Source of the DNA: Deroplatys truncata
Taxonomy: Eukaryota; Arthropoda; Insecta; Mantodea; Mantidae
Direction: 5' to 3'
DNA: 64,000 bases
Assembly: GCA_030765065.1 (NCBI GenBank)
Contig: CM060989.1
Location: forward strand, 58,356,001 to 58,420,000
The stretch's first letter is position 1, and the number at the start of each line of letters is the position of its first letter. A program made the position numbers and the translations under genes. The notes beneath the pieces are model-generated. The model ran no database searches, had not been told where the DNA came from, and saw only the letters and a list, made by a program, of their open reading frames with translations. Below are positions 54,165-64,000 of this stretch, piece after piece.

Positions 54165-55545
54165 TTTACTTTCTCTACTACGTCCCCGTAAGGGGGGGGG
54201 GTTGCGACCCCTTCAGCTGCCGTGGTGCGGGCGCTGCGGACCCTTAGCACTCGTGGTACTTCTGACGTTACCAGAAGTACGCTGGGCCGAACATCTGAGC
54301 CCCTCCCGAATGGGAGTTGTTCGGATTGGGTTGGACTCGGCGGGGCAGTGGTTCCCGATACCCATGGGTGATTGGGTACGCCTGGCTATGTTAATTCCAC
54401 CCAGGCGGGGTTGTGAGACGCCCCGAGACTCTCCGGCACCAGCCATGAGTGATAGCTGGTAGACGGTAGCTAGAAACTGTCGGCCCCACCGAGGTTGTTC
54501 GGTAGTCTCCCCCAGTTAGGGTTCGCCCTGCTGGCCTGACGCGCGTAAGTGGCGTATCCACTTCCGTCCCTGTTTGGAAGGGTCGGTGCTGGAGCTTTCC
54601 GGCCCGATTTCGACCAGGCAGGGGGGGCGGTATATAAAATAGGCACCGCTCCTAATGGAAAGCCCCACGAGTTTACTCCTGGGTTTGCGAGGGTGTGGTC
54701 TCTACGTTGGCAGACCCGGTCCCGTATTTAGATTCTCTACTACGTATAGTAAGTAGGGGAAGTATTGTATTCCACCCAAATTTCGATACCGAGATTTCAC
54801 CGTAAATACATGTTTTGAGAGCCCCTGAATCCAAAAAAAAAAGCATTTTTGGAAACATATCCGTGTATGTGTTTGTGTGTGTGTTTGTCTGTGAACAGCA
54901 TAACTCAGAAACGAACAATTGGATAAACACCAAACTTGGTATTTAGGTTCAGTATCTTCCAGAGATGCGACATGAAGGTTTTCAAGAAAATCTCCCACCC
55001 TAGACAGCCCTTTAAATGGAACCATTTTCGAAAATTTTAATTTTCTCAAAAATGGCTCTAACGCTTTTGATTAAAATATCATATGGTCAAGATATTTTCA
55101 TGACAAATGAAACGTATATCTCGACTTTTCTGGGAATGTCTCCAAAAGTATTGTTCATTGTGAACGACTTTTGCATAACTGGTAAACCATAAGAGATAGA
55201 CAGAATTTTACTACACAAAAAATGTAGATCGTGTTAAAACAAACAATTTATGTCATATACATTTTTGATGTTGAGTGAACCATTTTCGAGATATTGCTTG
55301 TTATTCCCTTAAATTTTTCAATACTTATTTTCTCAAATGGGAATTCGTTATTCATTTTTTGTCTTGTATATGCAAAGAGTATTAATCTGAGGCAAAGAGA
55401 ATGGTGCTGCACATAGCAACCAGCTATTAAGAGATATGTGCATGCTTAAAGGCCACTGCAAATACAAAACAAGAGGAACAGAGTACGCCTTAAGCGACAG
55501 TCAAATATTTTTAGAACTGGCCGTTATGTGTAAAATGAAACTGTA
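54165..55545 (+). mobile_element. HINE-like element A1, split by a GC-rich retroposon
   Basis: Pieces 54165-54184 and 54732-55545. Only the first 20 bp of the HINE lie before the insert. The 3' end is cut at about 55545 by a Tc1/mariner fragment. Confidence 0.88.
54185..54731 (+). mobile_element. GC-rich retroposon with 13-bp target duplication
   Basis: TTCTCTACTACGT occurs on both sides (54172-54184 and 54732-54744), which fixes the insert as CCCCGTAAGG...CCCGTATTTAGA, 547 bp. A long target duplication without TIRs means target-primed retroposition. There is no poly-A; the end is GTATTTAGA. GC content is far above its surroundings, with several short inverted repeats (CTTCTGACGTTACCAGAAG at 54257-54275). 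No credible frame. It could be a structured SINE or a LINE 5'-end derivative. Confidence 0.8.
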
Positions 55546-55924
55546 TGAAAGTAGATGCTGAAACTGGCCACCGCCGTTATCCATACATTTTTGGCACCTC
55601 TTTAGGAAACTATTCATCACTCACCGTAGTTCACGTTGAGAATTGCTGGAAATTTCCTTGTGGATATTTTGTTTTAATTTTTCCAGGGTGTGTGGGTTTG
55701 ACTTGTGCAGGGGGTTAGATCGGGGGACCGAGGGGGTCAAAAATCTCTACTAATAATGCTGTCCTCAAACACACTTTCATAAAGTTAAGTAAAGTCTTTA
55801 AAAGTAGTTTTAAAAATGTTGTATAGTTTCATCCGCGCCTTTCTATGACAGCGGCAGACGGCAACGAAAGCTGAGGACAGGAAAAACACCGCGCAGCCGG
55901 TTCGCAGTCTTTTGGCTCTCCCTT
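55546..55924 (-). mobile_element. Tc1/mariner-type element, deleted copy
   Basis: Minus strand: one TIR at 55785-55924 (GAGAGCCAAAAGACTGCGAA...CGGATGAAACTATACAACAT) and the transposase C-terminus at 55550-55780 (antisense to GAAACTGGCCACC and CCAGGGTGTGTGGGTTTG). Same family as 42695-43442. The other TIR and most of the gene are missing. Confidence 0.82.
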
Positions 55925-56824
55925 TAGTTCCTAATAAATCACGACTTACAACAAATAAAATTTATTCTATTTTGTTTATTATTTATATATGGTTTGCAAT
56001 ACACAACCACTTTCGTGATAAGAGTTACATTACAAAAATCGTTGCGTAATAGAAGCTTCATTACGAAACTAGTTGCGTAATGAGGTACCTAGTTAGGTAA
56101 TAAATAGGTTTACAAGTGTTTTTTTTAGTATTTTAAAATCGATATTATGTAATTAAAGTAAATACACTAATAAACAATACAGTTTACTACAATCTGATTA
56201 TTCAAGCCACCATCACTGAAAGTTGTTGCCCGTATTATTGAAGCTAAAGTATTCTATTTAACAATGTGACTTGTGGCATTTCTCTAGCACAATAAGCCAT
56301 TTCCCATCAGCCATTCTGCAGTATAAGGAGAACAACAAAGAGGTCCGACTGCACACAGAATGTATCTTGTGCACGTCACAATTTAATTGCCTCGGGATTA
56401 AGACACTCAAGCTAACACACGGAGTAATTGAGCCAAAACCCTTGCGATAAATTAAACAATCGGATTAACGAGGTTATTGTAGTGAGCCCTATACTCTCAC
56501 TCGTGCAGTTCCATAACTCCTGCAATAGAAACTTTCAAGAGATGCTACCAATATTAGTTAAATCCAAAGCTCCATTTCTGTGCCAGCGGTTTGTTACGTA
56601 AGATCGTGATTGTGAGAGGGGAAACCATTTTAACGCTTGCTATATTCCAGTTCTGAAACTCTCAAGCACTTTTCAAACCAGTTAATTTTACACAGGTTTT
56701 GTGTCTTCTACGTCTTCCCATACACAGAAGGAAATTCGTTTCCAACGGTACCCATATCTACCAACTAAATTTCATAATACACACTAGGGCGAGAAGTAAA
56801 ATACACTTGAACCCCTAATTTACA
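55925..56824. other. Unrecognised AT-rich DNA
   Basis: No gene. GTTGCGTAATAGAAG and GTTGCGTAATGAGG (56042-56088) form a short near-direct repeat. Confidence 0.4.
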
Positions 56825-57671
56825 TATTTTTACTTTCCTTACCACGTATAGTAAGTAGGGGAAGTATTGCATTCCACCCAAAAATTCAATACCGAGATTT
56901 CATCGGAAATACATGTTTTAAGGCCCCTAAATAAAAAATGCGTTTTTAGAAAAAGTCCAGCGCGCGCGCGCCTATGTGTGTCAGTATGTCTGTGAACAGC
57001 ATAACTCAAAAACGAAAAATCTGATAAATACCAAACTTGGTATTTAGGTTCAGTATCTTTCAAAGATGTGACACGAAGATTTTCAAGAGAATCCCCTCAC
57101 CCAGACTACACTTTACATAAAACATTTTTCGAAAATTTAGATTTTCTCAAAAATGGCGCTAACGATTTTGATTAAAATATCATAGTTTAAGATATTTTCA
57201 TGGCAAATGAAATGTACATCTTGATTTTCTGGAAATATCTCCAAAAGTCCTCTTCAATTTGAATGACTTTTGCATAACTGGTAAACCGTAAGAGACAATT
57301 TTTTTTCTACACAAAAAATGCATATCTCGTTAAAACACACAACTTATGTCATACTTTTTTGTGGAGTGAACCATTTCCGAGATATCCCTTCTTATTTGTT
57401 TGAATTTCCGAATACTTATACTTTATCTCAAATGGGAATTCGTTATTCGTTTTTTTTTGTCCTGGTAATGCAAATATAATGGAATATCCACATAGCAACC
57501 AGCTCTTAAAATATTTGACTATCGCTTAAAGCCTACCAATTCCCCTTGCCCCTATAAGAAAATTAGGAAATGTTTATCTCAATTAACATGAAGTAGATGG
57601 AGAATAAGCGTTTGTAAAAATACGAGTTTGTACAAGAGTAGAGAAAGTCATATGAGTGTAACATAATCAGT
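56825..57671 (+). mobile_element. HINE-like element, full length A2
   Basis: Starts TTTTTACTTTCCTTACCACG, ends AGTAGAGAAAGTCATATGAG...CATAATCAG. Its microsatellite position holds GCGCGCGCGCC plus TATGTGTGTC (56960-56985), so the array has changed unit from CA to CG. Confidence 0.92.
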
Positions 57672-57714
57672 AGCAAACACATTCCAGTGAACGGCATACT
57701 TCGAACAGATAGGG

Positions 57715-58110
57715 GTTACACAACGAGGAGGTACCTCGCCACAGGAGTCTAAAGGCCGCAAGCTAACAGGTCACAGAGACGCGTGGAAGTCGCTAACAAT
57801 TCCAGGCACGAAGACGGTCACACTGCTGGAATTGCCTAGAGAGGGTGATAAACGACTTTTCGACCAAGCAGCCCTCTATTATCCATAGAAGCACACCGGA
57901 AGATGAGATTAAAATGGAATGAAGGAAAAATGATGGAAAGGAAATGTTGGTAGATGAGACACCATCCCAGGATTCGCCTACCTACCCGGAGAAACTATGA
58001 AAAGCCCGTGGTCAGAGTGGGGGAAGGGGTTCCGGGAATCGAACTTGCATTTCCGAAAGCGAGCCCCACACGTTATAGCGGAGCCATCTCTCTTGGTTCG
58101 AATAGAATAA
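57715..58110 (-). repeat. SINE-2 copy, near full length
   Basis: Head on the minus strand with B-box AAGTTCGATTCCCGGAACCC (58030-58050), spacer CATTTCCTTTCCATCATTTT (57925-57945), and body down to about 57715. Confidence 0.62.
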
Positions 58111-58530
58111 CTTATCTTATTATAAAAGTTACTGAAACCTAATTAACTGTAATTAAAGGTGCATGCATGAACATTTCAATAACTTCTAGATTTTTCAGGA
58201 ATCAATGATGCGCACCCAGATATCCACGCCTTGCGTCTTTATAATCCACGACTCTTACTTTAAATTCTTCCTGAAATAAACGAATCTCTATTATCATCCA
58301 TATTATTATTTTCAAACAACACGCTTTGAGTCACAGTATCAACTATCAAACTAAATAATAGTATGTTGCCAAGCCATCGTATTAGCTGTTAAATTGGCAA
58401 CATTGTGTTACAGGAAATCCGAGATAACGCGGTATATTCATTAATAATTGTTTAGCTTTGTTTATTAATAATTCATTCAAAATAATAAAACACATGATTA
58501 TGCAAATAGTAGTCTGTTAGAAATTCATAA
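58111..58530. other. Unrecognised AT-rich DNA
   Basis: No gene recognised. Confidence 0.4.
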
Positions 58531-58532
58531 TA

Positions 58533-59740
58533 CGAGGGCAGTCCCAGAAGTAGGTCCGACCTGACGTATATATAGCGGTTTGTTTTTCAAACAAATGACT
58601 ATGGTAGAAAGTACCACCCTTAAGTAAACATGGATACAACTGGCCATCGTTATGTGATACAATACTTTCATTTGAAAGGTCTTAGTCCAACTAATATTAA
58701 AGCTGAGCTAGATTCTGTTCTGGGGGAGTCTGCTACTTCGTTTACAACAGTAAAATATTGGGTGGCAGAGTTTAAGCGAGGCCGTACGAGCTGCCAAGAC
58801 GAACATCGCAGTGGTCGACCAAATGAGGTGACCACGCTAAAAATTATGAGTAAATCCACAAAATGATGTTGGATGATCGTCGACTCAAAGTGCGCGAGCT
58901 AGCAGACATCGTAGGCATTTCAAAAAGTGCTGTACATCACATACTAACTGAAATTCTAGACATGAGAAAGCCGTGCGCATGATGGGTGCCGCGTTTACTC
59001 ACAATGGAACAAAAGTAGCGTCGTGAGGATGTTTCAGTGTTTGGCAATGTTTCGCTTCAATAAAGCCGACTTTTTGCGTCGATTCATAACCATGGATGAA
59101 ATATGGGTCCATCACTTCACACCTGAGACGAAGGGACAGTCAAAAGCAGTGGATTGAAAGGGGCGAATCGGCTCCAAAGAAGGCGAAGACAGTTCCATCT
59201 GCAGGCAAGGTCATGGCGAGAGTATTTTGGGATGTGCATGGGATAATTTTCATTGATTATCTTCAAAAAGGAAAAGCAAACAATGATAAGTATTAATTAA
59301 ACTTATTGCAGCGTTTGAATGATGAAATCAAGCCAAAACGGCCGCATTTAGCGAAAAAGAAAGTTCTGTTTCATCAAGACAATGCATCAGTTCAGACATC
59401 CATTAGCGCCATGGCCAAAATTAATGAGTTAAAGTTCGAGTTGTTTCATCATGCACCCTATTCGCCAGAGTTAGCCCACTCTGATTATTTTCTGTTTCCA
59501 AAGTTGAAGAAATGACTTGGTGGTAAAAGATTCGCCAACAATGAAGAGCTGGAGTTTGTAGTTGGTGGCTATTTTGCAGAACTCGATGGTTCTCACTATA
59601 AACAGGATATCGAAGCTATTGAACATCGCTAGGAAAAAGTGTATCGAGCTGAAAAGAGACTATGTAGAGAAATAAAGATGTTTTTTCGTTACATTTTTGT
59701 TTTTTCATTGTTAGGTCGGGTACTTCTGGAACAGCCCTCG
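58533..59740 (+). mobile_element. Mariner element, full length, frameshifted
   Basis: TIRs CGAGGGCAGTCCCAGAAGTA and the inverse of CGAGGGCTGTTCCAGAAGTA. TA at 58531-58532 and 59741-59742. 1208 bp. Confidence 0.95.
58630..59675 (+). pseudogene. Mariner transposase pseudogene, catalytic triad retained
   Basis: Starts MDTTGHRYVIQYFHLKGLSP at 58630. Helix-turn-helix segment to RSGRPNEVTT, then, after a shift, MLDDRRLKVRELADIVGIS. The catalytic domain has all three aspartates of the DD34D type in visible blocks: TMDEIWVHHFTPET (59090), LFHQDNASVQTS (59368), YSPELAHSDYFLFPKLKK (59460). WIERGESAPKKAKTVPSAGK and HIEDYLQKGK-type blocks lie between. At least three frameshifts or stops interrupt it (near 58866, 59140 and 59296, and after FPKLKK at 59515). 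The true C-terminus CIELKRDYVEK ends at 59675. Not translatable as one protein. Confidence 0.92.
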
Positions 59741-59834
59741 TAGAATCTCAAAAATGGAAGAGACACGACCTCGTTTCGTCTTTTCAAGTATTCCTCGATT
59801 CTGTAATAATGCGCTTTCCACACTAATATGGAAA

Positions 59835-60101
59835 TTATATTGAGTCTTATTTATGGACGCTCTTTAACTCTATAGTCCTTAGTGTCCCATTCTACATTGG
59901 GCATGAAAAACCGGGACTTTTGCTCAAAAGCCTCTTTATCAGGCTTGAGGTTCTTTTCGTGCCGTAAATCTACGGCACCGCCGGCTTTACTTCCCTTGCG
60001 AGGGAAACCATGTTAAGAATGTTTACGCCCGAAAAAAATCCATCGCCCTCCTCAGGTTTGAACCTACGACCTCAGCATAGCGCCCTACCCACGGAGGACA
60101 C
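59835..60101 (-). repeat. SINE-1 copy
   Basis: TTGAGTCTTATTTATGGACG to CCCACGGAGGACACAC, with a decayed head. Confidence 0.85.
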
Positions 60102-60258
60102 ACTCTCATTTCGCAATATACTATTCTGAAAAACATAAAATGTTGTATTATGTATAGTTATACAAGCAAGCATCTCTTAAACAGATTGATATACAAAATG
60201 ATGACTTCATAAAAGTGAGTTCCTTTATGAGGCTGCGGCACCTAACCTCAGAATTTTA

Positions 60259-60553
60259 GTCGTCCTCCGTGGTCCAGGGGTACTATGCTAGGCTCTAGTT
60301 CCCGTGGTCGTGGGTTCAAACCCGGCGGAGGGCGACGAATTTTTTTCGGGAGTAAAAATCCTTAGCATGGTTTCCTTTGGAAGGGAAGTAAAGCCGGCGT
60401 CCCGTGTCGTAGATTTACGTCACGTAAAAGAACCTCGAACCTGATAAAGAGGCATCTGAGCAAAATTTCCAGCCTTTCTCGTTCAATATAGAATGGGAGG
60501 CTAAGAACAATAGCAGTTTTAGAGTGTCGATAAATAAAACTCAATTTAAATTT
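60259..60553 (+). repeat. SINE-1, near full length
   Basis: GTCGTCCTCCGTGGTCCAGG, B-box GTGGGTTCAAACCCGGCGGA, body, and end AAATAAAACTCAATTTAAAT. Opposite orientation to the copy 157 bp away. Confidence 0.88.
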
Positions 60554-61671
60554 CAGAATTTTAATAGGAACGATTATTTAAACACTACTAATTACAATGC
60601 TTTTAAAAAACATAAAATGTTTCTGGTTTACTGCAAAGCCGTTCTTCAATGACATCTGGAATGTTATTCTTTGCGAATCGGCGTCCCTTAGGAGTCTTTG
60701 GGTACGAAATTGAGGTTCTAAAAGGTATTATGTAGAACCTGCCATCGGAAGCAAAATATTTTGACACAGGTTATATGTGGGCGGGCGTTGTCGCGCAACC
60801 TGATCCCCATACACATACTTCAAATGTCAGTCATAAAGAGTTTCTGCTGTCAAAAAAAGTGCATGCTGAGCGCGTGTTGTGGATTAAAACTTCGATCCAA
60901 ATTAGCATTTTTAAAATGATCTAAAATAACAAATGCTGTATTAAATAGGTTTAATGATTAATTCTTTAAGCTATATATTAGCCAGAAATAAACGTTTCAT
61001 TCGACCCTCCCCAGAAATATGTAAAGTTGGTGAAGCTAGAGTCACTGAAAAGCATAAAGCATGAAATGATACAGCACAGCACTGTAAGCCCGGCACGGAG
61101 GAAAAACTAGCTTGTTTGCGTCCGGATGAATGTCTCTATTTAACTGCACCCCATTTATAACTTCCCCCTATTGTATAAAATAAATGGTACGCGTTTTTAC
61201 ATCGCTTTAGTTCACTTAAACTTCTTCAAGCTTGCCCATTCTGGGTCCTTATCAGCAATAGATAAACTTTTATGTGCCCAACGTAAATTTTAAGGTTCAA
61301 CAACTTTTCAGATAAAGTACAGAAATCCGCGAAAAAAGAGACTAATAGCTTCTGAAGGTTTAAAAACCTGGACGCCGCTAATGTTTCACAGTCGGAAGAG
61401 GGAGGTGAAACGGGGTGTGAAGTCTGCAGTTACGTCACAAGGTATTTTATTCATGCACCACCGCCTTCTTGTTTCGGTAGGCGCTAGAAGATCGCGAACT
61501 TCGACCCAATAAATTACAGCGCACCCCTTCCAGCTAAGGGTGCCAACGCATGGCGAGTTTTCTCACCGGAATCTGCCACATCGGTTTCTCAAACTTTACT
61601 TCCACACTTCTTGGGGAAATGATCGTCACCAGCAGAGAGTTTCATTACTCCAAAATACTCTGACATTTGCC
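60554..61671. other. Unrecognised DNA
   Basis: No gene or repeat recognised in 1.1 kb. Confidence 0.4.
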
Positions 61672-61770
61672 TCCAAAAAAATTACTTTCTCTTCTATTTA
61701 CCCATAATAAGCAGAGGAATTATCCTATTCCACCCAAAAATTCGATACCGAGATTTAACAAGAGTTATTC
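61672..61770 (+). mobile_element. HINE-like 5' fragment fused to an inverted copy
   Basis: CAAAAAAATTACTTTCTCTT, TAATAAGCAGAGGAATTATC and ATTCGATACCGAGATTTAAC. At about 61766 the sequence switches to the minus-strand body (TTCCCAGAAAATTCAAGAC). Confidence 0.75.
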
Positions 61771-61903
61771 CCAGAAAATTCAAGACACATTTTATTTGCC
61801 ATGTAAATAACTTTATTATATAGTATTTTAAGCAATATCATTAGAGCCATCTTTTAAAATAAAGTCTTCATGTCGGATCTTTGGAAGGTGCTGAACTTAA
61901 ATA

Positions 61904-63208
61904 CGAGGGCAGATCGAAAAGTAACTCCCAATAATTTTTTTTCTGCCTTGGTATTGCAGCTGGAATGTTGCAATTTCACACAGATATAGTTTGAAGTTTT
62001 CACTACAGAGGGTATTTTTTGTTTCATGTGCACTCTAGCGAGAGAAGCATGAGCTACGCAACAAAAATGGCGCGCATGTTACTGTCGACCACGTGTGAAG
62101 AGCAGAGAGATGTGGTTCGATATTTGTGGGCCGAAGGGCATAAACCGAGTGATATTCATAGGGACATGCGTAGCGTGTATGAGAATGATTGTATGTCTCC
62201 AGGTGGTGTGCATTCTTCCTAGAGGGCCGTGTGAACGTTAGTGATTCGCCACGCTCCGGCAGGCCGGCAACAGCTGCAACCCCGCAGACTGTCAGAGGCA
62301 TTGGGGCGGCAATTTTGAACGACCGGCGTGTGCAACTGCGAGCCTTATCGCAACAGTTCAACATTTCCTATGGTGCAGTGTACGATATTGTTCATGACAC
62401 GTTGAAATTTAAAGTTAGTGCTTGCTAGGTACCTAAGAACCTGACAGACAACCACAAGGGCCAGCGAATGATGACGAGCTTGGATCACCTAACGCGGTAC
62501 ACCGCAGAAGGGAATGACTTTCTGAAAGGAATCGTCACTGGTGATGAGTCGTGAAGATCGCCCGAAACCAAGAAGGCACGTGTGGAGTAGAAACATGCTG
62601 GTTCCCCAGTGAGGAAAAAATTCAAAATGCCTCAATCTGCTAGGAAAGTCCTTGTGACGCAGTTATGGGACATGCATGGTGTTGTATTTCTGGACTTTGC
62701 TGAACACGGGACCACTGTGAATGCTGCAGCCTACATGAAAACTTTGGTGAACTTGTGTCGTGCCCTTCGTGACAAACGCCACAACATGAATGCTGACGAT
62801 GTCAAAATTCCTCATGACAATGCTCGCCCCATGTTGGTGTTGATTTTCGTCAGAAGATCACCAAATTTGTTTAGGAGGTGCTCTAGCATCCACCATACAG
62901 TCCGGACCTTGCACCGTCGGACTTTCATCTGTTTGGTTCCATGAAGAAATTCCTGGCCGGCCAACGCTTTGCGACAGACGCGGAAGTGAAATCAGCAGTC
63001 TGCAGATGGCTATACTCCAAGGAAACGGACTTCTACGAACAGGCAATATCGAAACTGGTATCACATGGGAGAAATGTGTTGAGAAACTTGGTGACTATGT
63101 CGAAAAGTAGGTAAAAGGTGTAAGTTCATTTCTGATTTTTGTTGTTGTTTTAACTATTAAACCTTTTTGTAAAAACATTATTGTGCGTTACCTTTCGATC
63201 CGCCCTGG
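61904..63208 (+). mobile_element. Mariner element, full length, inactive
   Basis: TIRs CGAGGGCAGATCGAAAAGTA and the inverse of CCAGGGCGGATCGAAAGGTA. TA at 61902-61903 and 63209-63210. 1305 bp. Confidence 0.95.
62019..63109 (+). pseudogene. Mariner-like transposase pseudogene
   Basis: N-terminus around 62049-62220 (MSYATKMARMLLSTTCEEQR, RYLWAEGHKPSDIHRDM), then FLEGRVNVSDSPRSGRPATA (62212-62270) and NDRRVQLRALSQQFNISYG, followed by a stop at about 62428. Catalytic blocks: GIVTGDES (62530, first aspartate) directly followed by a stop; MPQSARKVLVTQLWDMHGVV; KIPHDNARP (62805, second aspartate); PYSPDLAPSDFHLFGSMKKF (62892, third aspartate, in a frame shifted from the preceding). The C-terminus ends near 63109. 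Family length is about 345 residues, so nearly the whole gene is here but with two or more shifts and two stops. Confidence 0.9.
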
Positions 63209-63257
63209 TACCAAGTTTGGTATTTATCCAACTTTTGTTTTTGAGTTATGCTGTTCA

Positions 63258-63258
<1 letters not shown>

Positions 63259-63289
<31 letters not shown>
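63259..63289. repeat. (CA)n microsatellite of a HINE-like element
   Basis: About 15 CA units at the standard position of the family. Confidence 0.95.
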
Positions 63290-63291
<2 letters not shown>

Positions 63292-63405
63292 GACCTTTTT
63301 TCTAAACCTTCTTCTTTTTTATATACAGAGGGCCACGAAACATGTATTTCCGGTGAAATCTCGGTATAAATTTTTTAATGGAATGCAAATACTTCTATTT
63401 ACTAT

Positions 63406-64000
63406 GTATACCGTGCACAAGGTGTGGGTCATAATGGAACAGAGCTGTTTATGTTGGTACTGACAAAATTAGCCCTACTCCCTACCAGTGTGGCTACCTC
63501 TTGTTTTTCGATCATAATTCTAGCCACTGGATTGTTGGAACACTTTAACTCCCCCAAAATACAGCCGAGCGTCGAAGGGTAATATTACAACTTAAACTTT
63601 ATATTTTTATGCTGTACTACCGGTTGCGTATTGTCGTTTAGTAGCGGCAATAACTTAACCTTCATTTCTGTGTCGCTGATGAAAGCAACCATATATGTAA
63701 ATGGCGTAGTAGTTCTCCAGATTAACGACAACGCAAACAAATCTTCAACCCTTTCTCTAGAACGCCGAACTATGACAATGGTCTAACGTTTCTTCTAGTA
63801 CAGATTCTAGCGAAACTCTATTCAGACTACCGTCCATTTCACACAGATTATAAACATCGTTCAATGGTTAGTTTTTATGCCCCTGAATTGTTTTTAGGCC
63901 AGTCACATAGCTATTGTAGGCCTCTGACGAGAAAACGTTTGCGGGGTAATCTGCTCTCTGGACGAGTAATGAGTGATAGTACCACGTGGCAGTTCACGGT
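63406..64000. other. Unrecognised DNA to window end
   Basis: No gene or repeat recognised. Confidence 0.4.

Larger units (their letters stand above)
61771..63405 (-). mobile_element. HINE-like element split by a mariner
   Basis: Pieces 61771-61903 and 63209-63405. The junction is exact: GCTGAACTTAAATA before and TACCAAGTTTGGTATTTATC after, i.e. duplication of the TA in AAATACCAAG. The CA array at 63259-63289 has about 15 units. Confidence 0.88.

Noticed and set aside
54202..54462. 86-codon frame in GC-rich insert
   Set aside because: It is not preserved in the sister copy at 29130-29560.

Overview
The window looks like gene-poor, transposon-choked intergenic DNA from an arthropod, most likely an insect. 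The basis is AT-rich sequence, cut-and-paste mariner/Tc1 elements, several tRNA-derived SINEs, LINE remnants with a C-terminal zinc knuckle, hAT-like and foldback elements, and the absence of any recognisable host gene or bacterial operon. I cannot name the species. Most open frames are short chance frames inside repeats.

The dominant component is one non-coding repeat family, present in more than 40 full, truncated or interrupted copies on both strands and covering by my tally about 22 kb, a third of the window. Complete copies are about 0.78-0.96 kb. They start with a T-run followed by ACTTTCTCTACT and a small ACTA/TAGT hairpin. A CA/GT microsatellite of variable length lies about 130-200 bp in, then a conserved body with no coding capacity. 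The 3' end is AGTAGAGAAAGT (the exact inverse of the 5' 12-mer), a short ATGTG...CACAT stem-loop, and CAGA plus a T-run. This layout (inverted subterminal repeats, one 5'-proximal microsatellite, a 3' hairpin, T/T insertion without a clear target duplication, head-to-tail copies) is that of helentron-associated interspersed elements (HINE, the DINE-1 type), that is, non-autonomous rolling-circle elements. I call it 'HINE-like'. Subfamilies A1, A2 and an older B are visible. No Rep/helicase gene is present here.

Layout. 1-2.25 kb: SINE piece split by a hAT-like element (252-2243) holding two HINEs. 2.8-5.2 kb: nested HINEs and a LINE RNase H relic. 5.5-5.7 kb: heat-shock-promoter-like DNA. 6-9.5 kb: SINE cluster. 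9.6-23.1 kb: HINE-dense tract with a rearranged Tc1-like relic at 12.5 kb. 23.8-27.6 kb: SINEs, plus a HINE split by a mariner and a SINE. 28.2-30.6 kb: foldback MITE, GC-rich retroposon, and a LINE tail split by a HINE. 31-36 kb: mostly unrecognised DNA with a few HINEs. 36.5-38.7 kb: long-TIR (Mutator-like) element and two LINE tails. 39-47.5 kb: HINEs and a nest of foldback MITE, HINE, LTR, hAT-like and Tc1/mariner elements. 47.8-52 kb: mariner relic, SINEs, (ACT)n and (TAA)n tracts. 52-57.7 kb: full HINEs, one carrying a GC-rich retroposon with a 13-bp target duplication. 57.7-63.4 kb: SINEs and two more mariners.

The elements do not act together as a pathway. Their value is as a layered record. 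Target duplications and interrupted copies order the insertions: HINE-B is oldest, and HINE-A, SINE-1, SINE-2, mariners, LTR and GC-rich retroposon insertions are younger. All transposase genes seen are broken.
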